Below, piece after piece: positions 32,754-41,645 of a DNA stretch of 64,000 nt. Position 1 is the stretch's first letter; each line of letters opens with the position of its first letter. The stretch comes from G963662905 sp965230045 (GTDB taxonomy: Bacteria; Bacteroidota; Bacteroidia; Bacteroidales; WRLA01). The DNA is taken from positions 2,728,001 through 2,792,000 of the forward strand of contig OZ245940.1 in the NCBI GenBank assembly GCA_965230045.1, written 5' to 3'. The position numbers and the translations under genes are program-made. Below the pieces are notes generated by a model. That model had not been told where the DNA came from. It ran no database searches and saw only the letters and a program-made list of their open reading frames with translations.

Positions 32754-34490
32754 TTAGTTTTTTTTTTTTTTTTTTTTCATTTTGAATACTTTATAGTCCC
32801 ATTCGCCCATTTCTACAGGCAAGCCGATATTGAAAATATCCTGCGCATCGGCTGATATGGAATTTCCCGGAGCAAAAACATCTTCAAACAGATAATCTCC
32901 AATAGCCACTTGCCTCATTTCGCCAAAAGCATGTTTCGGGATCCGCACTTTAACAGATGTTTCCTGAAGGCCAAAACTGCATACAAAAAGGTATTGCTCT
33001 TTTGCTGTAAAGCGCAGGAAAGCATAAGCTTTGTAAGTGTTCATTTCCTCGTTTTCGTAATTGGCGTACATCAGGTCATAGAAATGACCGGAGCGCACAG
33101 CAGGGCAGGAGAGGGCGAATTTGAGAATACTGCGGTGATGGTTGAGGAGCTTTGTTTCATCAGCATTCAGTAGCCCACCATCACATTTGCCGTCATTATA
33201 CCACTTTAAGTGAGCCGGAACCTGCCAGTAATCGAAGATTGTAGTACGGCCATCGTCACCGGCAAAACCACTGGCTCCCTCTGCTTTTTCGCCGCATTCC
33301 TGACCAAAATAGGTCATTACCGGGCCACGCTCAATGCAGGCGGTAATCAGCCAGGCCGGCAGTGCCTTAAAAGGATCTCCTGCAAAAAAGCGGGATGCAA
33401 TGCGCTGTTCATCATGGTTTTCGAGGAAACGGAGCATATGTTCGTCCTGCCCATGTAAATTCATCCAGGCATCACTGATTTGAGAAGCATTGGCTTTGCC
33501 TTCGATTACGGCACGGAGGATGTCGTATAAGCCTACTTTATCGTAAAGGTAATCAAAGCCGCCTTTTTCGATGTAATTTTGATACTGATCGGGTTGATAG
33601 ATTTCCGCAATAAAAATGACCTCCGGAAAATCTTTTTTTACCTGCGCGATTGCCCATTGCCAAAACTCCACCGGAACCATTTCTGCCATATCGCAGCGGA
33701 ATCCGTCAATATTTTTTGCAGCCCAGTATTTCAGGATGTGCAGCATTTTTTTCCAGATATCCGGAATTGGATCAAAATGCTTTTGCATTCCGTTGTGATA
33801 ATCCACACCGTAATTGAGCTTAACGGTTTCATACCAGTCGTTTATTGATGGGCTGGCCGTGAAGCAATCGTTTCCTGTTGCTTTGGCAGGTATTTCAACG
33901 TAAGCAGGTGAGTCTTCAGCAGGCACACCCTTCCCAAAAGGGTTTAAACCGTCCGGTCTTTGGAAAGATTCGCCAGGGATGTAGTAAAAATTGTTTTGTG
34001 GATCAAAAGCTTTTTGCTGATTATCTCCAGAACCAAAATTTGCTGCACCTGAAACTTCCACATCAGAATGGTAATCGCGGGCTACATGATTGGGTACAAA
34101 GTCGATGATGGCTTTCAGACCGGCTGCATGGCTCCGATCGATCAATTGTTCAAATTCCTTCATCCGCTGTTCGGGATCATTTGCCAGATCGGCATTAACA
34201 TCATAATAATCGCGTATTGCATAGGGCGATCCGGCTCTTCCTTTAATAATGAACGGATTACTTGCCGCGATGCCGTCCTTTTCATGGCCTGTGGCAGTCG
34301 CATGCTCAATAACACCAGTGTACCAGATATGGGTCATGCCCAGATTTTTGATTGCCTCCAAAGCTATCGCTGTGAAGTTGCTGAATTTTCCGCTTCCGTT
34401 TTCCTCGATGGTGCCGCCAAAAACAGGATTTTTCGTTTGATTACCAAAGAGCCGTGTAAAGACCTGATAAATTGAAATTTTATGGGACAT
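32754..34490 (-). CDS. GH13 alpha-amylase family enzyme
   Basis: The 578-residue protein is a cytoplasmic alpha-glucan hydrolase or transferase; no signal peptide is seen (MSHKISIYQVFTRLFG). The GH13 barrel has region I FVPNHV, nucleophile Asp267 in DGFRCDMAE, general acid Glu296 in FIAEIY and Asp360 in FLENHDEQ. It ends with a Lys run coded by an uninterrupted A20 tract, a slippage risk. It follows the kinase/GH65 cluster across a terminator and is coupled to the B3/B4 gene. In context it would shorten maltodextrins for the phosphorylase. Confidence 0.92.
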   Translation of the reverse strand: MSHKISIYQVFTRLFGNQTKNPVFGGTIEENGSGKFSNFTAIALEAIKNLGMTHIWYTGVIEHATATGHEKDGIAASNPFIIKGRAGSPYAIRDYYDVNADLANDPEQRMKEFEQLIDRSHAAGLKAIIDFVPNHVARDYHSDVEVSGAANFGSGDNQQKAFDPQNNFYYIPGESFQRPDGLNPFGKGVPAEDSPAYVEIPAKATGNDCFTASPSINDWYETVKLNYGVDYHNGMQKHFDPIPDIWKKMLHILKYWAAKNIDGFRCDMAEMVPVEFWQWAIAQVKKDFPEVIFIAEIYQPDQYQNYIEKGGFDYLYDKVGLYDILRAVIEGKANASQISDAWMNLHGQDEHMLRFLENHDEQRIASRFFAGDPFKALPAWLITACIERGPVMTYFGQECGEKAEGASGFAGDDGRTTIFDYWQVPAHLKWYNDGKCDGGLLNADETKLLNHHRSILKFALSCPAVRSGHFYDLMYANYENEEMNTYKAYAFLRFTAKEQYLFVCSFGLQETSVKVRIPKHAFGEMRQVAIGDYLFEDVFAPGNSISADAQDIFNIGLPVEMGEWDYKVFKMKKKKKKN

Positions 34491-34503
34491 GATTTCTGGA
34501 ATT

Positions 34504-34530
34504 AAAAAGCCGGAAATTTCTTCCCGGCTT
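34504..34530 (-). terminator. Rho-independent terminator after the second kinase-like gene
   Basis: On the minus strand AAGCCGG / CCGGCTT stems (arms 34524-34530 and 34507-34513) are followed by a T5 run. It lies 23 bp after the stop at 34553 and 14 bp before the GH13 start, separating the two transcripts. Confidence 0.8.
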
Positions 34531-34552
34531 AGGTTATTTTTATTTGGGGATT

Positions 34553-35191
34553 TTAAGCTTCGCGCACATCAAAATCCGGGCTGATAATTAAATCTGCCGT
34601 AGGGCGCAATGCCTGCACCATTTGATGTTCCTGCTCCAAAACCGCCCAGCGATATTCATTTTGTGGCTCTTTTCCACGAACGGATTGCGCTTTTTTGGTT
34701 TCATGATAGGTGAGGTCGATGAAAACGCGCACATCCACATCATTGGTTTTGATGGCATAAAGCCCATCAATGATCAGCGCTTCGATATCGGAAAAATCAG
34801 TCGTGAGCTGGTCCACCTGTTCTGTAACCAAGTCAACGCAAGGCATTTGTGCCGATGTTCCTTCTTTAAAAGCTTTGATGTTGCTGTAAATGGTGTCCCA
34901 ATCGTATTCACCATAACCGACGCACTCTTTAATGCCGTTTTTCTTGCGCCATTCCGTGCGTTCCAAAGGCAAAATACGGTAGTAGTTATCGATATGGATT
35001 ACTTTGGTACGGATACCGCCTTCCTTATTCATTTTTCGTGCCAGAGTGTGGCTCAGCTCGGATTTTCCTGATCCGGATTCACCGCTGATCGCAATAATCA
35101 TTTTCTCCTTTTTGTTCTTTTGAACAAAATCATAAATTCCATCAGCAGCTTTGTGATGTTTTTCCGTGATCAATAAAACGTCTCCTAACAT
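34553..35191 (-). CDS. Uridine-kinase-like P-loop protein B
   Basis: The 212 residues resemble the uridine kinase/phosphoribulokinase family. The Walker A motif GESGSGKS lies at 37-44 with an intact Ser. IDNYYRILPLERTEWRKKNGI corresponds to the D-x-Y/F-Y substrate segment, EYDWD replaces the usual FDHP(D)AFD box, and IIDGLYAI matches the V-E-G-I/L-hydrophobic strand. It ends before the lid found in full uridine kinases is fully clear. The adjacent paralog is alike over its whole length. As the partner of a GH65 phosphorylase the substrate might be a sugar or nucleoside; this is inference. Confidence 0.75.
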   Translation of the reverse strand: MLGDVLLITEKHHKAADGIYDFVQKNKKEKMIIAISGESGSGKSELSHTLARKMNKEGGIRTKVIHIDNYYRILPLERTEWRKKNGIKECVGYGEYDWDTIYSNIKAFKEGTSAQMPCVDLVTEQVDQLTTDFSDIEALIIDGLYAIKTNDVDVRVFIDLTYHETKKAQSVRGKEPQNEYRWAVLEQEHQMVQALRPTADLIISPDFDVREA

Positions 35192-35207
35192 AATCTAATT
35201 CAAATAA

Positions 35208-35846
35208 TTATAAGTGAAAAATCTCTAATGAACTATCATAATCAACATAGAAGTCTGCCTTTGGCTTTAGTGCCTGCACTACTTTATGTTCGCGTTCAAG
35301 AACTTCCATCCGGAATTCATTGAGCACTTCCTGTTCAGAAAAGAGCTGAAATTCGCGGCTGTCTTCATAAGTCAGTTCAATAAACACTTTCAGGTTGGAT
35401 TCATCCAGCTTGATGCTGTACAGGCCGTCAATAATGAGTACGTCAATATCCTTGAAATCGGTATGCAACTCATCTACCTGACCTGTAATGAGATCAACAA
35501 AAGGGAGGACAGATTTTTCATCATTCCGGAAATTTTTTATCACCTGATTGATTCTGTCCCAATCGTATTCATTTGATCCAACAGCTTGTATTCCATGCTT
35601 TTTGCGCCATTTTGTCCTTTCTTTCGGAGGGATTTTATAATAGTTGTCCATTTTAATGGTTTTGGACGAAATACCTCCTTTTTTCAGGATTTTTGCAATG
35701 CAAAGGGCAATGGATGCTTTGCCTGTTCCGACTTCGCCCGATATTGTAACCAGATATTTGGGCGTTAGCTCGGAAATCATTTTTTCAACAATCGTACGGG
35801 CAGCTTTTTTGTGTTTTTCTTCGATAATGACAAGTTCGTTGTTCAT
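35208..35846 (-). CDS. Uridine-kinase-like P-loop protein A, degenerate Walker A
   Basis: I choose ATG 35844-35846 (MNNELVII); the longer frame begins with GTG inside the GH65 gene. The 212-residue product aligns with protein B along its length: KMDNYYKIPPKERTKWRKKHGI, NEYDWDRI, VDLITGQVDELHTDF and IIDGLYSIK. The Walker A motif at 37-44 reads GEVGTGKA, so the Ser/Thr that binds Mg-ATP is Ala, followed by Ser. It may be a weak or inactive kinase that regulates protein B or forms a heteromer with it. It lies 25 bp after the GH65 stop and 16 bp before protein B, so the three form one operon. Confidence 0.7.
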   Translation of the reverse strand: MNNELVIIEEKHKKAARTIVEKMISELTPKYLVTISGEVGTGKASIALCIAKILKKGGISSKTIKMDNYYKIPPKERTKWRKKHGIQAVGSNEYDWDRINQVIKNFRNDEKSVLPFVDLITGQVDELHTDFKDIDVLIIDGLYSIKLDESNLKVFIELTYEDSREFQLFSEQEVLNEFRMEVLEREHKVVQALKPKADFYVDYDSSLEIFHL

Positions 35847-35871
35847 GTTGTGAGTTTTATAATTAACCGGT

Positions 35872-38800
35872 TTATAGGTCGATGCAACTTTCGTCCTCAC
35901 CGTTTAATTGGTGTTCTTTTCCATTAACGTACAATAAGCTTGTCGTGTTGTGGTCGGCAATCAATTTTAGTTTGATCTGTTTCGTATCAATTCTGATTTG
36001 ATATTCGCGTCCTTTAAAGTTGAGTTTGAAGGACATGGCTTTCCATGCTTTTGGAAGTTTTGGATTGATTTGCAGATGTCCGCGTCGGAGGTCTATTCCT
36101 GCAAATGTGTTGAGCGCAATCATCAGGGTGCCCGCCATAACACCTGCATGAATGCCTTCGGCAGTTGTTCCGCCCTGAATATCTACAAAATCCGATTCCA
36201 ATGCCTGGGAATAAAGTTTCCAGCTAAGCTCTTCGTCTCCGGTCATGCTGGCCAGCTTGGCGTGCACTACACGGCTGAGCGTTGATCCGTGGCTCGTGCG
36301 CTCGAGATAATACACCAGATTTTTCATCAGGTAATTTTCCGGCATTTTGTAGCCCATTTGCTCCAGAAGGTCTGTTACCGTATCTTGATCCAGATTATAG
36401 AATGTCATCAGGGTATCCGCCTGTTTGGCAACTTTGTAGCTATCGGCCGATTTGCCTTCGGCCTTTAGCAGTCGGTCCATACGGTAAATATTTCCATATT
36501 TATTGCGGAAATAATCCCAGTCAAGTTCTTCCAGATCAAAATAACCATCAAACTGTGCGATAATACCGTCCTCATCAATAATCAGGCTGAGTTTATGGCG
36601 GATTTCATCCCATTTGTTTATTTCCTCATCTTTGAATTGGATTTTAGCAAAAAGTTTTTCCTTGTCTTCACTACTGAGTTTTTTGAGCAGGCCAATACTT
36701 TGCTCGAACAGCCATGCCACCATTAAATTGGTATAGGCATTGTCTTTGAGACCACCTTCATCACTGCCCGGCAGATGTTCGTGAAATTCATCAGGACCCA
36801 TTACATTTTTAATGGAATAGCGGCCTTCTTTATTTTTATAGGCTTTGCATGCCCAGAAACGGGAAATTTCCAGCAGCATTTCCATTCCGTATTTGCTCAG
36901 GAAATCAGTATCTTCAGTGATATGGAAATATTCGATGATATTCAGTGCTATAGCCAGTCCTACATGCCGTTGGAGGCTGCTGTAATCATCGCCCCATTTG
37001 CCTGTAAGTGGATTTAAATGTACGATTTGGGTTTCCTCACGGCCGTCGCTTCCGCTTTGCCAGGGGAACATAGCGCCGGTATAATTGTGCTCTTTGGCGT
37101 ATTCGCGTGCTTTGTCGAGCCTGCGGTAACGGTACATCAGGATGGAGCGGGCAGCTTCTTTGAAATGAATATCATAGAAAGGCAAAATAAAAAGCTCATC
37201 CCAGAAAATGTGGCCGCGGTAGGCTTCTCCATGCAAGCCGCGCGCAGTGATGCTGGCATCAATATGTTCGTTATTGGGCGATGCACTGACCAAAATATGA
37301 TAAGCATGCAAACGGAGCAGGCGCTGACTTTTGCGGTCGCCTTCCACTTTGATGTCTGCTTTTTGCCAAATACCCTCCCAGGCTTCGGAACTTGCAGCCA
37401 AAAGCGAAAAATAGTCCATGCAATCTGCTATTGCTTTTCGGGCATCGTCCAAAGGTGTTTTGCTGTCATCGGTTTTGCTGGTATAAATGGCAACAGTTTT
37501 TTCGAGTTTCAGCCGGCTTCCTTCTGCAATATTTTGTTTGTGAACAACATAGATAGCTTTGTCGTGCTCTTCAATAGTGGCGTCCATTAATACATCACCA
37601 TTGATGCGATGTTTCATCACCTGTGCAATGCGGATTTTACTTTGTGTGGTTTCGGCTTCCAGCCAGATGGTGTCTTTGTCGCTGCCGTGTGCTAAATGCT
37701 GTATATGTTTTTGATTTAAAGCGCGATAACGTGCAACACCATCATTGATGATATCGGCATCAATTCCTGATTTAATGGTGATTTCTCCGGAGAAATTTAA
37801 AGGCGTTATCACATACTTTAAAGCGCCTATGTGCATTTGATCCATGCTGGCAAAACGTTCGGTACGGATACGGAAAATATTACCTTCTTTGTCTTCGCCA
37901 ATTATGTTGCGCTCATAAAGGCCGTTTTTCAGGCAAATTTCTTTGGTATAGTCATGAATGCTGATATTTTCAGGGGTGATCCATTGGCCATCATTGATTT
38001 TAAACTGAATGGGCAGCCAATTTGGAATATTTACGAAATCTTCGTTTTCAATCTGGCGATCACCTACGGGGGATTTTAGTCTGTTATATAAACCTGCTAT
38101 GTATGTGCCCGGATAATGCCATTCTCCTGCGGGCATTTCTTCCATCGTGCCGCGTGTTCCGAAATATCCGTTCCCAATAGTTAATAGCGATTCGCGTGAC
38201 TTTTCCTTTTCATGTTCCAGACTACGGTAACGGATACGCCAGCTGTCTTCATCTTTCTGGTTTTCAAACCAGTTAATGATGCCTTCCATTCCATTGATAT
38301 CGGAGATGTCGCTAACAACAATATCGGCTCCATTGATGAGCAATTCGCGATGGTTATCTTCGCGTGCAATGCCCAGTGTCAATCCGAAATTGCCTTTTGC
38401 TCCTGCCTGAACGCCACTTACAGCATCTTCTACAACAACAGCCCGGTCGTATTCGATGCCAAGGTTGTCGCAGGCAGTTGTAAAGATATCGGGTTCCGGT
38501 TTTCCGTGAAGTCCCAATTCTGCTGAAACAACACCGTCAACCCGTGTTTCAAAAAGATCAATCAGGCCTGAGGCTTCCAGAACAGTTTTGCAGTTTTTGC
38601 TGGAGCTGGCCACACCAATTTTTTTGCCGGCAGCTATAAGTTCATGCAGCAAATCAACCGTACTTTGGTAAACTTTAACTCCTTCGGTGTCAAGAACTTC
38701 ATTGAAAGCCTGATTTTTTCTGTTTCCCAGACCACAGGCGGTTTCCATTTCCGGGCTGTCATCGGGCGTACCAAAAGGAATATCAATATTCCTGGATTCC

Positions 38801-39012
38801 AAAAAACTTGCAACGCCTTTATAGCGGGGCTTGCCATCTACATAAGGAAGATAATCATCCTGATGCGTAAATGGCCGGTATTTTTCGCCGTATTTTTTTT
38901 CTCTTTGCTGCAGATATTCGTTAAACATCTTGCTCCATGCTGCACTGTGAACAAGTGCTGTTTGGGTAATCACCCCATCAAGGTCAAAAATGACCGCATC
39001 AAATCCCTTCAT
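35872..39012 (-). CDS. Fused beta-phosphoglucomutase / GH65 glycoside phosphorylase
   Basis: The 1046-residue protein joins two steps. Residues 1-245 are a HAD-type beta-phosphoglucomutase: FDLDGVITQT with nucleophile Asp10 and Asp12, VASSSKN, KPEPDIF and VVEDAVSG. Residues from about 255 on are a GH65 inverting phosphorylase (maltose, trehalose, kojibiose or nigerose): N-terminal beta sandwich, then the (alpha/alpha)6 barrel with GLHGEAYRGHIFWDELF, general acid Glu742 in GPDEFHEH and HGSTLSRVVHA late in the barrel, and a short C-terminal jelly roll. The reaction would be disaccharide + Pi to glucose + beta-Glc-1-P, then Glc-6-P. Specificity is not readable. No signal peptide. It is first in the operon with the two kinase-like genes. 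Confidence 0.93.
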   Translation of the reverse strand: MKGFDAVIFDLDGVITQTALVHSAAWSKMFNEYLQQREKKYGEKYRPFTHQDDYLPYVDGKPRYKGVASFLESRNIDIPFGTPDDSPEMETACGLGNRKNQAFNEVLDTEGVKVYQSTVDLLHELIAAGKKIGVASSSKNCKTVLEASGLIDLFETRVDGVVSAELGLHGKPEPDIFTTACDNLGIEYDRAVVVEDAVSGVQAGAKGNFGLTLGIAREDNHRELLINGADIVVSDISDINGMEGIINWFENQKDEDSWRIRYRSLEHEKEKSRESLLTIGNGYFGTRGTMEEMPAGEWHYPGTYIAGLYNRLKSPVGDRQIENEDFVNIPNWLPIQFKINDGQWITPENISIHDYTKEICLKNGLYERNIIGEDKEGNIFRIRTERFASMDQMHIGALKYVITPLNFSGEITIKSGIDADIINDGVARYRALNQKHIQHLAHGSDKDTIWLEAETTQSKIRIAQVMKHRINGDVLMDATIEEHDKAIYVVHKQNIAEGSRLKLEKTVAIYTSKTDDSKTPLDDARKAIADCMDYFSLLAASSEAWEGIWQKADIKVEGDRKSQRLLRLHAYHILVSASPNNEHIDASITARGLHGEAYRGHIFWDELFILPFYDIHFKEAARSILMYRYRRLDKAREYAKEHNYTGAMFPWQSGSDGREETQIVHLNPLTGKWGDDYSSLQRHVGLAIALNIIEYFHITEDTDFLSKYGMEMLLEISRFWACKAYKNKEGRYSIKNVMGPDEFHEHLPGSDEGGLKDNAYTNLMVAWLFEQSIGLLKKLSSEDKEKLFAKIQFKDEEINKWDEIRHKLSLIIDEDGIIAQFDGYFDLEELDWDYFRNKYGNIYRMDRLLKAEGKSADSYKVAKQADTLMTFYNLDQDTVTDLLEQMGYKMPENYLMKNLVYYLERTSHGSTLSRVVHAKLASMTGDEELSWKLYSQALESDFVDIQGGTTAEGIHAGVMAGTLMIALNTFAGIDLRRGHLQINPKLPKAWKAMSFKLNFKGREYQIRIDTKQIKLKLIADHNTTSLLYVNGKEHQLNGEDESCIDL

Positions 39013-39170
39013 ATTCCAAAAATTTGTTTAACGTTTTATTGTAATAAGTTTAATAACAGTATGATATATTAAAATAGCAGAGCTGTTATAGCCCACAATT
39101 TCAGCGTAAAATTAAGAAAAATGATGGTAAATTGAAGGGTTTTGGGCGAAAATCAGGGAGTAAATTAAAA

Positions 39171-40781
39171 TTATTGTACCAAGGGGATCGTGATTGTTAC
39201 GCGTGTACCACAGGCTTGGTTTAAGTCGTTATATAAATCTTTGATTTCCAGAAGTATATTATTCTTGTGCTGCAAATTGAATTGATTTAGCCTTTCAATA
39301 GTAGTGTCGATGGATCCGGATTTTCCCAATGCAAACCTGTTCCTGTCCATTTTTTTTGATTGATCCCTGCCAATACCGTTATCTTCGATTATATAAAAAA
39401 GTTTGTTAGATGCAATGCGAAATTGTACTGTTATTTTTCCTTTGGTTTTACGACCTTTAAACCCGTGTTCAATTGAGTTTTCGATAAATGGCTGTGCAAG
39501 CAATGGAGGGATCATTAGATGATAATAATTGTTTTTTTCTTCAATAATTATCTCAAAATCAAATATTTCAGAGAATCTAAGTTTTTGCAGGCGCAAATAA
39601 TGCTTTAAGGCTTTAATTTCGCGTTCCAGGGATATAAGTTGTCTATTGGTATTATCCAACATGATGCGCACGAGCTGTGCAAAATCGTTGAGATAGGCCG
39701 AAGCCTGCGGTTTATCATCTTTGTAGATAAAACTTTGAATAGCGATAAGGGTATTAAAAAGGAAATGCGGGTTCATTTGGAGCTGCAAGACTTTATTGCG
39801 CAGGCTCGACAGCTCTTTTTCTGCTGCCATACGGCTGTACGTTTGCTCTTTTAATTCCACACCCCTTTGATAAACAGCATTTTCCAGTTCTTGTTGATAT
39901 ATTGCAATTTTATTTTCCATGTTTTTTTGGGGACTGATATCGCTGAATCCTGCCAGAAAACCATGGACGCCATTTTCATTGTTAACCAGCGGCCGGATAT
40001 TCATCTTGAACCATTTGTAGTGACCTGATTTTGTCTTCATCCTCCATTCCAGATGACCATTGGTTTTGGCACGCGTGCTGCGCAGGCAGTTCGACAGGCT
40101 TAGCATGTCTTTGTGGTGGGCGTAATGATGAAACGGCATATCGTTGAACTCGCCAAGATCATATCCTGTAAGCTTTTGAAATGTATCTGTTGCCCATACA
40201 ATGCGTGCGTCAATGTGACCTTGTTTTATAAAATTTGCCTGAATCACAAAATCAGTAATCATATCAACAACCTGACGATAGCGCCTTTCACGCTCTGAAA
40301 GATCAATATGTTGTTGTTGAAGCATGGTTTCCAAACCCTCTGTATAAAGCGCCGCCGATTTTATCTCCTGACTGCTTTGTGTTTGATCTTCAATGCTTAA
40401 TATGAAATATTTTTTGTCAATTTCTTCTATACAAAATGCTTCCTCACGAAACCAGTAGTTTTTATTATCCAGCTGCAACGGAAATTCCAGAATTCTTTCC
40501 TGGAAAATTTCGGGCTCAATACTTTGTTTCTCTAAGGCTGATGTAATCAGTATATTCCCTTCCATCTGCTCTTTAATCAATGGGCTCATTGATTTAAACA
40601 GTGGCGGGATATTTTGAAAGCAAATTTCCCCTTGATTGTCCCAGGCACAAACCAATCGGTTTTGACGCTTGAGCAATGCATGCAAGAATGTATTTTCCTT
40701 CTGCAAATTATTCACTTGCCCCTTAATTGAATTGTTTATGCCGTTTTTGAAACTTTTTGGGTTTCCTTTGTCTATGATCAT
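39171..40781 (-). CDS. LytS-type sensor histidine kinase with PAS domain
   Basis: I set the start at ATG 40779-40781 (MIIDKGNPKS); an earlier ATG exists, but a -7 box at 40802-40809 would put transcription start in between. The 536-residue protein has an N-terminal region with a degenerate PAS domain, a PAS_3-type domain at about 180-300 (RIVWATDTFQKLTGYDLGEF, MKTKSGHYKWFKMN) and then the His_kinase (PF06580) domain. Its H-box is MNPHFLFNTL (His359 counted from the upstream ATG), followed by a HATPase with NSIEHGFKG and DNGIGRD. LytS-type kinases usually pair with LytR/AlgR-type regulators; none is adjacent. No transmembrane segment is visible. Confidence 0.88.
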   Translation of the reverse strand: MIIDKGNPKSFKNGINNSIKGQVNNLQKENTFLHALLKRQNRLVCAWDNQGEICFQNIPPLFKSMSPLIKEQMEGNILITSALEKQSIEPEIFQERILEFPLQLDNKNYWFREEAFCIEEIDKKYFILSIEDQTQSSQEIKSAALYTEGLETMLQQQHIDLSERERRYRQVVDMITDFVIQANFIKQGHIDARIVWATDTFQKLTGYDLGEFNDMPFHHYAHHKDMLSLSNCLRSTRAKTNGHLEWRMKTKSGHYKWFKMNIRPLVNNENGVHGFLAGFSDISPQKNMENKIAIYQQELENAVYQRGVELKEQTYSRMAAEKELSSLRNKVLQLQMNPHFLFNTLIAIQSFIYKDDKPQASAYLNDFAQLVRIMLDNTNRQLISLEREIKALKHYLRLQKLRFSEIFDFEIIIEEKNNYYHLMIPPLLAQPFIENSIEHGFKGRKTKGKITVQFRIASNKLFYIIEDNGIGRDQSKKMDRNRFALGKSGSIDTTIERLNQFNLQHKNNILLEIKDLYNDLNQACGTRVTITIPLVQ

Positions 40782-40801
40782 GATTACTGTATAACGACGC
40801 T

Positions 40802-40809
40802 CAAAAATA
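40802..40809 (-). promoter_or_regulatory. -7 box of the LytS-type kinase gene
   Basis: The minus strand reads TATTTTTG (TAnnTTTG). It lies 21 bp before the preferred ATG and downstream of the alternative first ATG, so it argues for the shorter protein. Confidence 0.5.
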
Positions 40810-40980
40810 GAAAAAAATCTGATAGTAAAAGAAATTGGCATAAATTATTTCAGTTTTTCTCTAACCTACCTTATTCATGCTTTAAATTCAGGTCAGATGT
40901 GAGACGTCTAAAGCTGAAGATATAGTTGCCTATTTCAAAGCTTTAGCAACGAAGCAGATGGCCTGATTTAATGCACTAGT

Positions 40981-41063
40981 AAAATGCAAACAAATTCAAT
41001 TTTAGGATATAAATTTAATAAACACTTAAATTTAAGCTGCTTACATTATTTTGTTTGCATTTT
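40981..41063. repeat. Inverted repeat, 14-bp perfect arms
   Basis: AAAATGCAAACAAA at 40981-40994 is the exact reverse complement of 41050-41063. The 55-nt interior holds TAAATTTA-type arms, so an extended cruciform could form. There is no transposase nearby and no clear target-site duplication; a small non-autonomous element or a structured 3' region are both possible. Confidence 0.5.
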
Positions 41064-41097
41064 ATGAATAGAGCAGGCTAAATTTTTTTTTTTTGAG

Positions 41098-41553
41098 CTA
41101 ATAAACAAAGGGGATAAATTTCCAGGTTTTGTTCATGTAGAGTGAATAATGAAGGCCGAAGTGCTCAAGGAGGCGTTTTTCTTCAAAATTTAACTTTATT
41201 AAGAGGCCGGGAATGAGCGCAATAAAAGAAACAACCCGTAAATAGGAGGGGGATTCGGCTAAAAGTGGGCTGAAAAACAATAAAATAGACAAGTACATCG
41301 GGTGGCGTAAGAACCGATAGGGGCCGTTCTGTATGAGATTACTTCCTTTTCGGACACAGGGTGTGATGTTCAACCGGCTTCTGCGCATTGTCCAAATGGC
41401 CCAAGTGCCTAAAAATATACCGGCAATTTGTACTAATAAACCGACAATGTGCTGGCTGAACCATGGTCCACACAGCAAAAAAGCCATCAACAAACTATAT
41501 TGCCAAAGTACCAGGCCACCAGCAACTAATTGGTTTTTATTTTTGTCGCTCAT
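41098..41553 (-). CDS. Isoprenylcysteine methyltransferase-like integral membrane protein
   Basis: The 151-residue protein has about four membrane segments: two in residues 10-60, and one near 92-105 and one near 110-125 interrupted by a loop. The segment CVRKGSNLIQNGPYRFLRHPMYLSILL matches the ICMT/PEMT signature (G.Y..VRHP.Y), the AdoMet-binding part of these small membrane methyltransferases, and the C-terminus ends EEKRLLEHFGLHYSLYMNKTWKFIPF, equally typical. The substrate is unknown; bacterial members mostly have unknown roles. It follows the BNR lipoprotein gene with a terminator in between. Confidence 0.82.
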   Translation of the reverse strand: MSDKNKNQLVAGGLVLWQYSLLMAFLLCGPWFSQHIVGLLVQIAGIFLGTWAIWTMRRSRLNITPCVRKGSNLIQNGPYRFLRHPMYLSILLFFSPLLAESPSYLRVVSFIALIPGLLIKLNFEEKRLLEHFGLHYSLYMNKTWKFIPFVY

Positions 41554-41599
41554 GCTAAAGGAACAATATTTTTATCTTTTTGTTCCTGTGCCTGAAGAC

Positions 41600-41623
41600 A
41601 AAAAAAGCCGGGATGAACCGGCT
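41600..41623 (-). terminator. Rho-independent terminator after the BNR lipoprotein gene
   Basis: The minus strand folds AGCCGG / CCGGCT (arms 41618-41623 and 41606-41611) followed by a T7 run. It lies 23 bp after the stop at 41646. Confidence 0.85.
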
Positions 41624-41645
41624 ATTGTGAATGTGTTTTGTGGAT

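Larger units (their letters stand above)
40782..41097. other. Intergenic region with a long inverted repeat
   Basis: About 315 bp lie between the 5' end of the LytS-type kinase gene and the 3' end of the ICMT-like gene. It contains the -7 box of the kinase, an inverted pair of 14-bp arms (40981-40994 and 41050-41063) around AT-rich sequence with a smaller TAAATTTA pair inside, and a T-rich run at about 41082-41093. No coding sequence is seen. Confidence 0.55.

Noticed and set aside
40981..41063. Inverted repeat considered as an insertion sequence
   Set aside because: There is no transposase frame in or near it and no clear target-site duplication.
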